From Apricaphanius iberus (lineage: Eukaryota; Chordata; Actinopteri; Cyprinodontiformes; Aphaniidae): a stretch of 64,000 nucleotides of DNA. The notes beneath the pieces were generated by a model. That model was not told where the DNA came from. It was given only the letters and a program-made list of their open reading frames with translations, and searched no databases. Positions 33,735-46,618 of the stretch are shown here, in pieces; positions within the stretch are counted from its first letter, which is position 1, and every line of letters begins with the position of its first letter. The translations under genes were made by a program, and so were the position numbers. Where the stretch lies: contig JAPXFQ010001669.1 of assembly GCA_028564705.1 (NCBI GenBank), positions 310,001 through 374,000 of the forward strand, read 5' to 3'.

Positions 33735-36160
33735 CATAACAAAGGAGTAAAGCCACTTTTATTCGTGGTCTTGTATCGTCCACCAGGCCCTTATTCTCAA
33801 TTCTTAGATCAGATCTCTGATTTTCTGTCTGACTTAGTTTTAAACACTGATAGGGTCATTATAGTCGGAGACTTCAATATTCATGTTGATAGTGAAAGTG
33901 AGAGTCTAAATACAGCTTTTAACATTATCTTAGACTCAATAGGCTTTACTCAAAATGTGCATGTACCAGCCCATCGTGGTCACCACACCTTATATCTTGT
34001 GCTGACTTATGGCATTGACTGTGAAAAAATAACAGTCTTTCCACATAACCCTATCCTGTCTGATCATTTTCTCATCACTTTTAAACTTAGTCTAATGGAT
34101 CATATCAAACCTGAAAGAAAACTTCATTATACCAGACCGTTATCAGACAATGCTGTAGCAAATTTTAAAGAAGCTCTTCCAACTTTTGTTTCATCAGTAC
34201 CCGAAAGTACAATAGAAAACAGTGATTTAACTCGTGACCCCTCACAACTTGACGTTCTAGTTCATAGCGTTAATTCCTCTCTGCGTCTGGCAATAGACAA
34301 AGTTCCCCCCTTAAAAAGGAAGGTAGCTAGCCATAGGAGATTAGCTCCCTGGTTTAATTCAGAGCTACGTACCCTGAAGAAGAACGTTAGAAAACTAGAG
34401 AGAAAATGGCGCTCCACGCATTTACTGGATTCCTATTTAGTGTGGAAGAATAGTCTATTGCTATATAAAAAGACCCTTCGAACAACTAGAACAGCATATT
34501 ATTCATCTTTGATCGAGGAGAATAAAAATAACCCCAGTTTTTTTTTTAAATACAGTTGCCAAACTCACACAGGATCATAGCTCTATCGAGCCAACCATTC
34601 CCCCAGCTCTTAGTTGTGACGACTTCATGCAATTCTTTATAAATAAAATAGACTCTATAAAAAATAAGATAATTGGGAACCTTCCCAATATGCTTGCTTC
34701 CTCCTTAGTTAATGAGGCACCATCAAAAATGGTTGAACCTAATATATGCTTGAACTGCTTTAATGCAGCCGAACTTTCAGATCTACTAAAACTATTAGCT
34801 TCATAAAAACCATCAACTTGTGTTTTAGACCCAATCCCCCACTAAACTCTTAAAATAAGTTTTCCCCCTGATCGCCGCTCCAATTGTAGATATAATGAAT
34901 CTATCCTTAGTCAATGGATATGTACCACAGGAGTTTAAGATTGCTGTAATTAAACCTCTACTTAAGAAACCATCTCTTGATCAAAACGACTTAATTAACT
35001 ATAGACCGATATCTAATCTTCCCTTCTTGTCAAAATTCTTGAGAAAATAGTGGCACACCAGATGTATGAGCATTTAAACAATAATGAGCTTTTTGAGAAG
35101 TTTCAGTCTGGCTTTAGAGCTCATCATAGCACTGAAACAGCTCTGGTGAAGGTTACTAATGATATTCTCATAGCCTCAGACAATGGACTGGTGACCATTC
35201 TGGTCCTGTTAGATCTCAGTGCTGCCTTTGACACTGTTGATCACAATATTCTCATACAAAGGCTTCAAAGTGTCGGTATAATAGGAACAGCACTAGGCTG
35301 GTTTAAATCTTATTTGTCTAACAGATTTCAGTTTGTTCAGGTAAATGATAAATCTTCCTCAATCTCAAATTACTTGCGGAGTACCACAGGGTTCAGTGCT
35401 TGGGCCGATTCTTTTTACTATATATATGCTTCCTATTGGTAAAATAATTAGGCAGCATGGGATAAATTTCCATAGTTACGCACATGATACACAGCTATAT
35501 CTATCCATAAATCCTGATGAATCCAATCATTTAGGTAGACTAGAGGCATGTCTGGAAGACATAAAAATTTGGATGACTCTAAACTTCTTGCTTCTGAATT
35601 CTGATAAAACAGAAGTTGTCGTCTTTGGACCAGAATCCCTGAAAAAGAAAGTACTTAGTCGACCCCTTCACCTGGACGGCATTAAATTAGCCTCCAGTAA
35701 TAAAGCAAATAACATCTGTGTTATTTTTGACCAAGATATGTCATTTAGATCTCACATTAAAGAAGTCTCTAGGATTTCCTTTTTTCACCTTAGGAATATT
35801 GCAAAAATTAGAACCATCCTGTCTAGGAGTGATGCTGAAAAACTAGTCTATGCCTTTGTTACTTCAAGGCTGGAATACTGTAACTCATTATTATCAGGTA
35901 GTCCACAAAATACAATTAAAAGTCTTCAGTTAGTCCAAAATGCTGCTGCTAGGGTTCTAATGAATAAAAGAAGAAGAGATCACATTTCTCCTGTTTTAGC
36001 TTCTCATCACTGGCTCCCAGTAAAATGTAGAATAGAATTCAAGATCCTCCTTCTGACATATAAAGCTCTTAATAATCTAGCTACATCATACTTAAGAGAC
36101 CTGACCGTCCATATGTTCCTAACAGGGCACTTCGATCTCAGACTGCAGGTTTACTGGTAG
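33735..36160 (+). pseudogene. L2-type LINE ORF2 (endonuclease and reverse transcriptase), copy B
   Basis: Three main open pieces. 33735-34580 has [15 protein letters not shown], a full LSDHFLITFKLSL (SDH endonuclease motif) and the linker PWFNSELRTLKKNVRKLER. 35050-35442 has FQSGFRAHHSTETALVK and VLLDLSAAFDTVDHNIL (palm Asp). 35345-36160 has [14 protein letters not shown] and HSYAHDTQLYLS, where the first catalytic Asp of YADD has become His, followed by LEYCNSLLSGSPQN and HHWLPVKCRIEFKILLL. Frameshifts separate the pieces. It supplies the roughly 520 bp that copy A has lost. Confidence 0.88.
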
Positions 36161-37063
36161 TTCCTAGGATTTCTAAAAGTCGAATGGGTGGCGGATCTTT
36201 TAGTTATCAGGCTCCCCTCCAATGGAACCAGCTCCCAGGGTTGGTTCGTGAAGCAGACAATTTGTCTATCTTTAAAACTTGGCTTAAAACTTTCCTCTTT
36301 GACAAAGCTTACAGTTAGAGATATGTTAATAGGCAGTTAGTGACAGGTTAGACAGGTAGCTAGGAAGAGACAGGTTAATGTTAGTAGTCAGGTAAAGTGT
36401 CAAAAGCTAGGAAGAGATAGGAAGAGGTAGAGTAGCTAGGTAGAGATAGATTAATGTAAGCTAGGTAGAGAGTGTTAGTAGCTAGGTCTCCTAGTAGCTA
36501 GGAGACAGGTTAATGTTAGTAGCTATGCTGCTTTAGGCTAGGCTGTTTGAGGACATTATTAGAGTCTGTTCCTACTTTATCTCCTACTTCTCCCCAACTG
36601 CATGATGTGCTGTCAGTTCAAGCGCTAACCTGTTTTCTCTTAGTCTCTTCTTATAGTAGGTGCTTCCTGCTTGACGACCCTGACTAAGATGGCATTGCAG
36701 TGACGGATAGTTCTCCACGTCCTGCAACAAACTTCTGCATCAGTTCTGTTGCTCTTTCTGTGTCTCTGTTCTGTATCTCTGTTCTGTATTCTCCAAACCA
36801 CAGATGGTCTCGGCAGATGACCGCTTGTGCTGAGCCTGGTTCTGCCGGAGGTTTCTTCCTGTTAAAAGGGAGTTTTTTCATTTCCACTGTCGCTTCATTC
36901 TTGCTCAGTGTGAGGGATTGCTGAGAATTACTCGATGCAATCTTCTGTGGTTCTCTAATTTCTACATTACATTGTATTTTAATAACTCTTCTTGTAAAGT
37001 GCCTTGAGATGACATCTGTTGTGAAACGGCGCTATATAAATAAACTGAATTGAATTGAATAGG
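33735..37063 (+). mobile_element. L2-type LINE copy B, 5'-truncated, with intact 3' tail
   Basis: The + strand copy starts inside the endonuclease ([13 protein letters not shown]) and runs through the reverse transcriptase and a 3' untranslated region to the tail TAAACTGAATTGAATTGAAT at about 37063. It lacks ORF1 and the start of ORF2, which is the usual 5' truncation of LINEs. It is inserted in the Harbinger-like element, so it is younger than that element. Confidence 0.9.
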
Positions 37064-37194
37064 TGACAAAGGTTGTTGGAGCATCTAATAACCCTCCGTT
37101 CCAAGCGTACTTGCGTATTTGGAATATACACCCAAAATATACACCGTTTCCTGCGCAAGTTTGATAAATGAGGCCCAATATGTTCATTCCAATC

Positions 37195-37745
37195 GGTATA
37201 ATTTTTTACCAAGACATGACATTTAAATCCCATATTAAACAAGTTTTCAAGATTTGTTTCTTCCATGCGATGTTGAGAAACTAATATATGCATTTGTTAC
37301 TTCAAGACTGGACTACTGTAATTCCTTATTATCAGGAAGTCCACAAAATGCAATTAAAAGCCTTTGGTTGATCCAAAGTGCTGCAGAAAGAGTTCTGAAG
37401 AATATTAAAAACAGAGACCACGTTTCCCCTGTTTTAGCTTCTCTTTATTGGCTTCCTGTTAAGTCCAGAATAGAGTTTAAGATCCTTCTTACGTATAAAG
37501 CCCTTAATAATCAAGCTCCATTATACATTAGAGACCTGGTTGTTCCATATGTTCCTAACAGAGCACTTCAGTTTTAGACTGCAGGTTTACTGGTAGTTTC
37601 TACGATTTTTAAAAGTAGAATGGCAGGCAGATCATTTGCTTATCAGGTCCCCCTCCTGTGGAACCAGCTCCCAGTTTTAGACTGTGTGGTAGACACTCGG
37701 TCTATTTTTAAGACTATGCTTAAAACCTTCCTTTTTTTATAAATA
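37195..37745 (+). mobile_element. L2-type LINE, C-terminal fragment
   Basis: The + strand encodes LIYAFVTSRLDYCNSLLSGS and IEFKILLTYKALNNQAP followed by RDLVVPYVPNRAL, the end of L2-type ORF2, then part of the 3' region. It is diverged from copies A and B and starts abruptly, so it is a 5'-truncated relative. Confidence 0.82.
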
Positions 37746-37774
37746 TTATATGGGTTAGATTATCTTGATCTTTT

Positions 37775-39312
37775 TTGTATGATTAGAATTTTATTATTTT
37801 GATAAAACTATACAGTTTGGCTTTGGTATTACAATAACGATCCTTAACAATAACATGGAACACTAAATAAACAAACAAACTTGGGTAAATAACAGTAAAC
37901 CATACTCCTGGGGTAAAACAGCTGATTTCCATTCTCCTAAAATTATCTTCCTCCCCAACATAAGCACAGTCTGTATCCAGTCTGCTCATGCTGCTGGAAA
38001 GGTTTTTAAGGGGAGAGGGTTATCCAACAAAAACAGGCTGAGGCAGAATGGAAAATCATCCTTTAAAAGCCCATATCATGTGCATAAGTGAGCCGACCCC
38101 CGCTCTACACCTCCAGTAATCGGGATTATCTCTCAATCCCGCTCTATGTAATCTGTTTGAAGACCAATCAACTGTATTAATTATTTTAAACTGTGTTAAT
38201 GTAGTTATGAGTTCCTGTGATATTTTCTTAATATTCCTCAATATATTTATCCATTCCTCTTCAGTATAAGAAAGGTTAAGGTCACTCTCCCAAGTTGCCT
38301 TCAAAGCTTTGCCCTTTGTGTCCAACCTTTTAAACAGCAAGGAGTAGTATTTACAGGCCTTGTGGCCTGTACCTAAAATCTTAACAGCATTAGACGGAAC
38401 CTCATAACCAGATGGAGCCACCGTAGAACTGCCAAAGGTTTGGAGGAGTAGATGTCTAAACTGAAGGTATCCCAGAACTGAATTTTAGGGAGACCAAACT
38501 GCTGAACAAGGGAGGAGAAGACTTCAAAATATTACCCTCATACACAGTAAATCCCTTAGGACCAGTATGCTCCTCTCAACCCACTCTTTCCACATAAATG
38601 TTTTTTTCCCCTATAATTAACTTTGGGTTTACTCAGATCTTAGCTGTGTAGTTGAGGTATGAGTTAAATTTTAGTTAAATAGAAATCCTTTCCCAAATAT
38701 ACTGCATATTTGCCAAAATAGGGTGATCATTAGTTTCCTGGTTCCTGGTTCTGATACATAAACAATAATATCATCAGCGTAAAGCATAAGTTTTGAGAGA
38801 CATGACCTGCTTGTATTCCAGGGAATTTAGTCTGCAGCCGGATTGCCGTAGCCAACGGTTAGAGACCGAGTGCAATGAGACCGGGGGAGATTGAATCGCC
38901 CTGCCAGGTCCCTCTGCTCAGAACAAATCTAGATGAAATCAATCCATTAGTTAGAACCACAACTGTGAGGAGGTTGCACAGAAGCCTAATCCAAGAAATA
39001 CCTTTTTTGCTAAAACCAAATTATTGCAAGGCGAAGAACAAATAACTCCACTCAACACTGCTGAATGCCTTCTCTGCATCTAGTGAAATGGCAGCCACAG
39101 GGGAGGCGCCACTCTGGGTAACCTACATAATATTAATTAATCGTCTTATATTATCCACATAGCTACACTTAGGAATAAAGCCCACTTGATCAGGGTGAAT
39201 CAAGGTGCCAATAACTTTATTAAGTCTGTTAGAAAGAAGCTTTGAGAAAATTTCCCCATCCCACCCTAAAAGAGACATAGGTCTATAATTTTTACAATCT
39301 GCTGGGTCTTTA
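37775..39312 (-). mobile_element. L1-type LINE, 3' half
   Basis: Minus-strand frames contain LMLYADDIIVYVSEPG at about 38800 (intact catalytic YADD), RGTWQGDSISPGLIA, AAISLDAEKAFSSVEW-like sequence near 39080, and at 38150-38070 LHRAGLRDNPDYWRCRAGVG with GSLMHMIWAF, the Cys-containing C-terminal region of L1/Tx1 elements. The 5' half is replaced by L2 sequence at about 39312. Many stops. Confidence 0.8.
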
Positions 39313-39324
39313 CCGATCCTGAGC

Positions 39325-39595
39325 TATTTTTGTAGTTATGCTGCTATAGGCTAGGAGGACAGACTGACCACTTTTCTTCACTCTTCTACTTTTCTCTTCT
39401 ACTACTCTCCAGATATTTTTGTTGTTGTTGCTTTTATTGTGATTGTTAACCTTGTTTTCTCTCTGTGTTTTTCTCTCCATAGTAGCTCCATCTGGTCTGG
39501 TATCCAGCTCGGCTACAACGCCGAGCCTGCATGTTTCGGGCACAAACTAATGTCAATGACTCAATGCAATCTGCTGTGATTTCTTACATATATTC
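39325..39595 (+). mobile_element. L2-type LINE 3' untranslated fragment
   Basis: Matches the + strand 3' untranslated region of copy B around 36520-37060 (GTAGTTATGCTGCTATAGGC) and ends in an ATTCAATTCAATTT tail. It meets the next L2 copy tail to tail. Confidence 0.7.
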
Positions 39596-40915
39596 AATTC
39601 AATTTCAATTCAATTTTATTTATATATATTATTTATATTTATTCATCATTCTAAAAAAATGTTTAACATTATAGATAAATTCAATTTATATACCGCCAAT
39701 TCACAACAACTGTAATCTCAAAGCACTTTACAACAAAAGTCATTTCAATATAATTATACAAACATTCCAATCAGTTAAAAGTTTTCTATGTAAGGAATCC
39801 CAGCAGATTGCGAAGAGTCATCGACGTGAGGTTATGCCCAGATCATGCAGACTCAAACCACATCTATTCCTCAGCAATCCCTCATACTGAGAGAGCATGT
39901 AGCGATAGTAGAGAGGAAAAACTCCCCTTTAACAGGAAGAAACCTCTGACAGAACCTGGCTCAGTACAAGCGGTCATCTGGCACAACCGTCTGGGGGTCT
40001 GAGAAGACAGAGAAGAGACAGCATGGAGGATGCTCGGTGACTTTGAGCATTATCTGGACCGATGTTCCCCATCCAGCAGGGGGGGATTATAGTTGAGCAG
40101 GGTACCAGACCGTGTGGAGCTTCTATGGGGATAAAATACTGAGAGAAAACTGAGTTAACAATCGCAAAAACAGCAGAAAAAACATATCTGTAGAGTAGTA
40201 GGAGAGAAAAGTAGAAGAGAAAAGAAAAGTGGTCAGTGTGTCCTCCAAAAGTCTAAACCTATAGCAGCATAACAAAAAAACAAAAAAACAGCTAAGGATA
40301 ACCGAAGCCATTAACTACATGTTCTATCAAAAAGGAAGGTTTTAAGCCTAGTCTTGTAAACAGACAGAGTATCTGCCTCACAGACTGAAACTGGGAGCTG
40401 GTTCCACAGGAGAGGACCCTGATAATGTAAAGATCTGCCTACCATTAAGCTTTTAGAAATCCTAGGAACTACCAGTAAACCTGCATTCTGAGAACAAAGT
40501 GCTCAGTTAGGAACATATGGAACAATCAGATCTCTGATGTACAATGGAGCTTGATTATTAAGTGCTTTATAAGTAAGGAGGGGGATCTTAAACTCTATTC
40601 TGGATTTAACAGGGAGCCAATGGAGAGAAGCCAAAACAGGAGAAATTTGATCTCTCTTTTTAATATTCATCAAAACTCTTGCTGTAGCATTTTGGATCAA
40701 CTGAAGGCTTTTATTGCATTTTGTGGACTTCCTGATAATAAGCAATTACAGTAGTCCACACTTGAAGTAACACAAATGCATGGACTAGTTTCTCTGCATC
40801 ACTCCTGGACAGGATGTTTCTAATTTTAGCAATATTCCGGAGGTGAAAGAAAGAAATCTTAGAAACCTCTTTAAAATGGGATTTAAATGTTATGTCTTGG
40901 TCAAAAAGTTACACC
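39596..40915 (-). mobile_element. L2-type LINE, 3' part in minus orientation
   Basis: From 40915 down it encodes the C-terminal part of ORF2 (QLIQNATARVLMNIKKRDQI, HWLPVKSRIEFKIPLLTYKA, RDLIVPYVPN at 40745-40503), then the 3' untranslated region and an ATTGAATT-type tail near 39600. Coding frames are broken and the 5' part is missing. Confidence 0.82.
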
Positions 40916-41899
40916 GAGGTTCTTTACATTACTTTTACAGTCTGGTAACTGAGTTCCAAATCAATTACTTTTTGGAAACGTAATTAGTAACTATAAATCT
41001 AATTACATATTAAGATGCCCAACACCGGTTGATACACTCAAACACAGACCTTGTCCCACTTGCAACTGACTCATTGTTAAAAGTGGATATATGATGTCAA
41101 ATGTCCCACCACTTCTGCTTTTTCAGCTGTATTGCTTTGTAGATAGTTTTGTTATATTACACACTTGCACACACACACACACACACACAAAGTCATCATG
41201 GCAAGTGCCTTGGCTATAGGGGCGCAACTATGTAGGCTATTTTGTGATGGGTATGAAGCCCTCACACTCCCCAATTTATAGTGTTCCTACAATTTTGCCT
41301 AATATTAGACGGACCTTAACCTGGAGTTTGTGGCCGCTAATGCGAGCTGAACCACGGCTAGAGAGAGGGGGAATAATGGGAATGGATCCATTTAGCGTCT
41401 TTGGCACAAAAATTAGGCTAAAATGCTGTGAATTCTGTTTTTCCTTTGTCAGTAATAAATGTAATTGATGCTTTTACATGCACTACTCTCTGCGGCATGC
41501 ACACATCGTATTGCAGAGTTAGACTGATTAAAACCGCAGGCTGTCTGAATTTTGTTTTTAAAATGTCATATATAATTTATCATTTTGGTATTGTATATGA
41601 TTATTACATTTTATTAATTGGAGTCCAGGAAGGTTATCCACTACGTGAGAAACAAATCCACTAGGATCATGTGCGCTCAACGCATCTTCACCAGGTGGAG
41701 ACGTGATGAGCGCACAGCGAGTTATAACGCATTTTTGGGTGAAAACAGGTAAATAGTTACATAACTCTAAGGTTTATGGCCATTAAAGTGTTAATTACTT
41801 AGTTCATATTGTGTGTGAATAAAATTTTTTGTTTGTAAATAATAAACTCATGTTGAATGTGGTAGTGCGAAATCAAGACATGCTTTTCAGAAGTGCTAA
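40916..41899. other. Unassigned; CA repeat
   Basis: A CA run lies at about 41167-41189. A short + strand frame near 41620 reads EGYPLREK, faintly like a Harbinger transposase motif, but nothing around it supports that call. Confidence 0.35.
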
Positions 41900-42173
41900 A
41901 AAATAGACGCTAAAATAGCTGGCGCAAACATTTTTATGCTTAGTTAATCACACTGCGCCTAGAACGCGTACTTGTTTGCCTATTCTCCTCCCAATATTTT
42001 GCATCTTCTTACAAACACCCAGATTGCATATTCATCAGGGGCAAAAGCGCTAAATAGACAGCGTCTTGTTGTGGGTGTAACAGGGACAATGCGCTCTGCG
42101 TCGTGTTGATAGATCAATCTCTGCATGTTTTTGCAATGCTGTGCTGAGCTCAAACCGTTGATAAATCAGGCCC
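41900..42173. mobile_element. Harbinger-like element, one terminus
   Basis: Ends with TTGATAAATCAGGCCC at 42173, close to the terminus of the element at 32295-37176 (TTGATAAATGAGGCCC). Preceding sequence is rich in GCGC-containing short motifs. The partner end was not found, so limits on the left are a guess. Confidence 0.45.
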
Positions 42174-44338
42174 ATAATGTTAATCGGCATTCAGTTACTT
42201 AGCTAGTCAGTAGCACCTTGGCTTTAAAATAACATTAGCACATGCATTTAACATAACGTTTGTATGTCACTGCTCGTTGAATTATTATAAACCAAACCAA
42301 TCAGAATTCCTCTTAAAAAAACTAAAAAGCATAACTAGGACAGCTTAGAGCTCTGCCAAGCATCTCAGTACAGTTTAGATTACGTCCTAATACCTGATCA
42401 TGCCCAAAATTCAATCACAAGTTCCTTGGCCCATTCCTGAAATTTCCTGTATATTGCTTCCAAATCTGTCAACAACTTTGAGTTATTTTGTTTCATGTTT
42501 GTTTTATATTATATTACTCTACTGAATAGCTTACCGTCTATGTTTTTACTTGCCCTTTATTCTTATTAATTTTATATGTGTGTGCTGCCTTAACATTTGA
42601 ATTTCCACATGCTAGTATCATTTATTCATTCAATCATTCAGAAACAAACAGATAAACACAGGAAAAAAGTGAACTCTGGTAGATTCAATTTGGGATTATG
42701 ATACATTTATTAGTGATTACAAGAAATATCTGAAACATATGAAAACATTTAAAAAATATTAAGAAATTAGTTGCCTAAAACTATCAAAATACTTCAAGGA
42801 ATGGAAACAGCTGCTTTTTTTCTGAATTAACGAAAAACTAGATTAATAAAACGCTTTCCTTATAAAAAATATATAATAAAAAAATGATAAAAGTAAATGT
42901 ATCTACTTTCATGTTATGGTTTCATAGGCCCTGTCAGCATTTGCAGATTAAACTCTAATATTTTGTAAGCTGTATTTTTATCATTTTTTATATAGTTTTA
43001 TGACCTTTTTAGCTACATGAAAAGGTACACTTAATGTGTTGCAATAACAAATTTAGTATTAAGCTGACACAATTTTAGTGTTAAAATGATGACATATAAT
43101 GTGTCGAAAGTAACTCAAGTAGTAGTCCCTGATAACACTCAGGATGTGTTATAAATTAACATATGTGCCATTTTTGAGATAACTGTTTTTGCTGTGTATA
43201 AGGTGTGTTTTTCTGATATGTCGATTTACTAAGATAAAATAAGTTAATAAATACCTAAGCATTGTTTTCATGAGGTGTTCTGTAGATATAACTAAAGAAA
43301 CCAAGAATACCCAGCTGTAGTCCAAAGTAAAGGATATACAGTACTTCAACTCTCAGGGTGTCTCTCAAAGAAACAGTAGCTCAGTCATGTCCTGTTCATT
43401 TAGCTAAATCTCTAAACTATATACATAGTTTTTTAAACGAAAAATGTATCTTGCAAAATAAATTTTTTCGGTTAGAAAATACATATAAACAGTGCTTTCC
43501 TTTCTTTTTTTATCATTTTTCATGTAAAGGATGTAACAGGTGACAGTAACTAGCTTAACAAAATATATTGGCATGTATTAACCAATAATTTATCTAACAT
43601 TATCTGCATGCATTAGTCCAACTAAACCTACACAGTTTGGTTGGTAAAAACAGCAAAGTTTCTTGCCTTCTGCTGGTTTGCTGAACATGCTGCTCTCTAC
43701 ATCAGACTCCCACCGATGGAGATTCACCAGATGCAAGTACGTGTAGGATGCTTTTAAAGATGGGTCGGAAAAACACATTACAGCTTTAAAACGGATTAAA
43801 ACACTTATTTACTGTATTTGTTTTTAATATTGTGCATTGTTAGTAGCTTTCTTCGAGGTGGTGATATGATGATGGTTCAAGAAGAAAGCTCTGTAGACAG
43901 GACTTGAAAAGCAATAGAATCTCTATAGTTATTTTCAGTGGCTTCTCTTGTGTAACCGTCTAATGCAATCAAAATGAACGGTATTTTACATTCCATACTG
44001 CTCAATGTCACACAGTTGAATGAACTAAGACTGTGCCAATACCATTTGATTCCAGAAAAGGGTTACTAGTTTATTATTGATGTCCAAACATAAATGTAAC
44101 TGTAAATAACTTTGTAACAGTTTTGTTAATGTAAGCTATTTATATATATGTATATATATATATATATTTTTTTTTTTGGTGTATGTGAACTAATATGAAT
44201 TAATATTGTATATCACTTTACTATTAGTTCTGCATATTTAATCTCACTGTACTTTTTTGACATGAATAACGGTGCTGCAGAGAGGGGTTTGAATGCAGTC
44301 TCTCAAAGTGTTGCCTACAGCTTTCACTCTGAACACTT
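42174..44338. other. AT-rich, no feature recognised
   Basis: No exon, RNA gene or dispersed repeat was recognised. A TA run lies at 44140-44167. It may be akap6 intron or upstream sequence. Confidence 0.5.
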
Positions 44339-44341
44339 TTA

Positions 44342-44936
44342 AGTCTAGTTTATACTTCTCAGTCAGCAAAATTTGCACTCACATGCACATCTATTGATGA
44401 TGTTTTCCTGTTATACTTCTCCATTGGTGTGTCAGTGTTGTAAAGCAATTATCTGACAGTACAGCAAGGGGTGCAGACCTTTCCTGATGGGTCTACCAAC
44501 CATTACAGTGACGTCTTGGAAATTGGAAACTGGAGAAATTAACTTCAGCTTATAAATACACATCGACTCAAGGAGCAATAGGCCACAGAGAATTCGTTTT
44601 GATTGAGTTGGAAAGCTTTTTAATAGAAGTGAAGCTCATAGAATACTCTAAAAATGCATGTACACAAACACAGTAATCTGTCTTGTTGTTTTCTACACCT
44701 CTTTGTTTTCAAAATCACCAAAAGACTATATTAGAGAAACTGCCTTTGATATTTAACACATCTAGTGCCCAAAAGCTGCATTGACTACTAATTACATCGA
44801 CTGTACGATAAATAATTAAAAAAATTGGGCTCTACTCTGTCCGAGCTTATGTGAGTGACGGATAGCCGTTGCGTCAACAAATAATTGTGTTACGATTGTC
44901 TGCTACCTCTGCAGACAGAATAGTATAAAGTAGGCT
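44342..44936. mobile_element. Harbinger-type MITE, 595 bp, TTA duplication
   Basis: Ends are AGTCTAGTTTATAC at the left and AGCCTACTTTATAC reading in from the right (two mismatches), followed by further similarity (TTCTCAGTC versus ATTCTGTC). TTA flanks both sides (44339-44341 and 44937-44939), fitting PIF/Harbinger target choice. No transposase inside. Confidence 0.72.
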
Positions 44937-44939
44937 TTA

Positions 44940-46508
44940 GCCTCCATACCTTTCCTTTTGGGTAACCCCAGGCATTAAGGCTCTTAGTTGAGATATCTTA
45001 CTGATATATATATATATATATATATATATGAATTCACTCACTGTTGCGACAATGTGCTGGTTTCTATATGTTGCATCTGATCAGCTGCAGTCATATGCTG
45101 ATGGAAAAACAAATAAAGCATAAACATAACCACTGTCAGATACCCAATACATTAAATAACTATTTGATTTCGTTAAAGACTAATATTGGCTGTAGATGAA
45201 GATAGATTTAGAAGCTGTTAATCATGTTACCGCGTTGCACCATTTTTTCTAACTGGAAGTAGCACCTGAATTTAAACAGGGCGGGATCATCCTATTGGCT
45301 TACTGAGACCAGTGGTTGGTTATCTTCTCCCACGGGACTATGGGGGATGTAGTAGCAAGATGTTTCAAAGAAAACTTTCTAAACTAAATTTAATTTATTT
45401 TCTTTATTGTGAGATAAATTTTTTTAATGCATGGAACTATACTTTAATGAATTAATATGGATTAATGTGAATTCATTTGAATTCATCTGGAATATTGACG
45501 TATGTATGCAATATTTTCAATAAAAAAGAGAAGTCTAAATAAAACAAAGTCTTGCAAAGATATATTTGTCATCTCCAGTTTTATTTTGTTTTAAGACAAT
45601 TTTACACTCAGAAATAAAACGTGAATATAATTTATTTTAATTTCTTTTAACAGTGATTTGTTTGGGTGGGCCCTGGGCCAAAGAGGGTGGGCCCCACAGG
45701 CACACATAGTCACGACCCTGTCAACCCTTGCTAAAGTCCGACCTCGAATACATCACAACAGCACCGTAGTGTTATATCTGGATGAAAACATTTAAACTCA
45801 AGTATATCACCCAATTGCAATAGTTTATCTATTTTTTGATTCACCTGCTGGGTTAACAAATTCTTACTCTCTGAAAAAAAGTAACCACAAACAAAGGTGT
45901 TTTTTTTTTTTGTCATGGTCTGTTATATTGTCTAAACACTGATCATTACTATTGCAAGAGAACAGCATTTCATTTTACTCAAAGCAGTTTTAGCTAATCT
46001 AAATACTGTAACTATATGCTTCCTCTTCACACACTGTCATAACTTACCTCCTGTCTTTCAACCACTTCAAAAGTATTTTTTTCATTCCTACGAAATCATT
46101 ATCCCTTTTCTTTTTCCCATTTGTTTACTGCCCACAAAAGCTTTCTTTTCTGCTTCTACTTTTTTAACTAGCCTAGCTCTAGCTGTCATGAGATGAAAAC
46201 AATCACCAAGAGTGCTTATGTGGGGGGGATGTAAGATTACCTAATCAGTGATATACTTCTTTAGTTACTCATTTACACAGGCACAAAGAGCTGTTAAATA
46301 ACAAAATGTTGACTAAAAATACTTTCTACCTAAAAATATACCTAATATATTTCTACCTTCACAACTTTGGCGGCCCCCCTACATACCGGCTAAATTGTGT
46401 ACTCACTTTTTACACTGCTGGTTGGGTTGTGTGTGTTTATTTATTAGCTTTGCAATTTACTGTTCATTATTGAATGTTCTGTTTTCCTGTATATGTTTGT
46501 GAAATTAG
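44940..46508. other. No feature recognised up to the first akap6 exon
   Basis: A TA run at 45004-45030 is the only clear structure. The stretch ends with a polypyrimidine-poor but usable splice acceptor (AAATTAG) at 46508. Confidence 0.5.
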
Positions 46509-46618
46509 GAAATCTGTGAGGACATTTCTGACCACGTGGAGCAGATTCATGCTTTACTGGAGACGGAGTTCTCTCTTAAGCTTCTGTCCTACTCTGTTAA
46601 CATCATTGTAGACATTAG
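46509..46618 (+). CDS. akap6: akap6 exon a
   Basis: 110 bp. Acceptor TTAG before GAAATCTG, donor AG/GTGAGT. Encodes [18 protein letters not shown] and, further on, [14 protein letters not shown]. It ends two bases into a codon, completed by the G that opens the next exon. Confidence 0.9.

Larger units (their letters stand above)
32295..37176. mobile_element. Harbinger-like DNA transposon with nested L2 LINE
   Basis: The ends are inverted repeats: GGGCCTCATTTATCAAACTT at 32295 and the exact complement ending at 37176. AAT flanks both (32292-32294 and 37177-37179). The GGGCC(T)CATTTATCAA terminus is familiar from fish PIF/Harbinger-type elements with 3-bp duplications. Most of the interior is a later L2 insertion (33735-37063). 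Without it the element is about 1.5 kb, with no recognised transposase, although the minus-strand frame at 32941-32744 is open. Confidence 0.78.

Noticed and set aside
41190..41240. Left end of the Harbinger-like element ending at 42173 (GGGGCGCAAC after ATA)
   Set aside because: Only the first few bases and a possible ATA fit; the inverted repeat does not continue.
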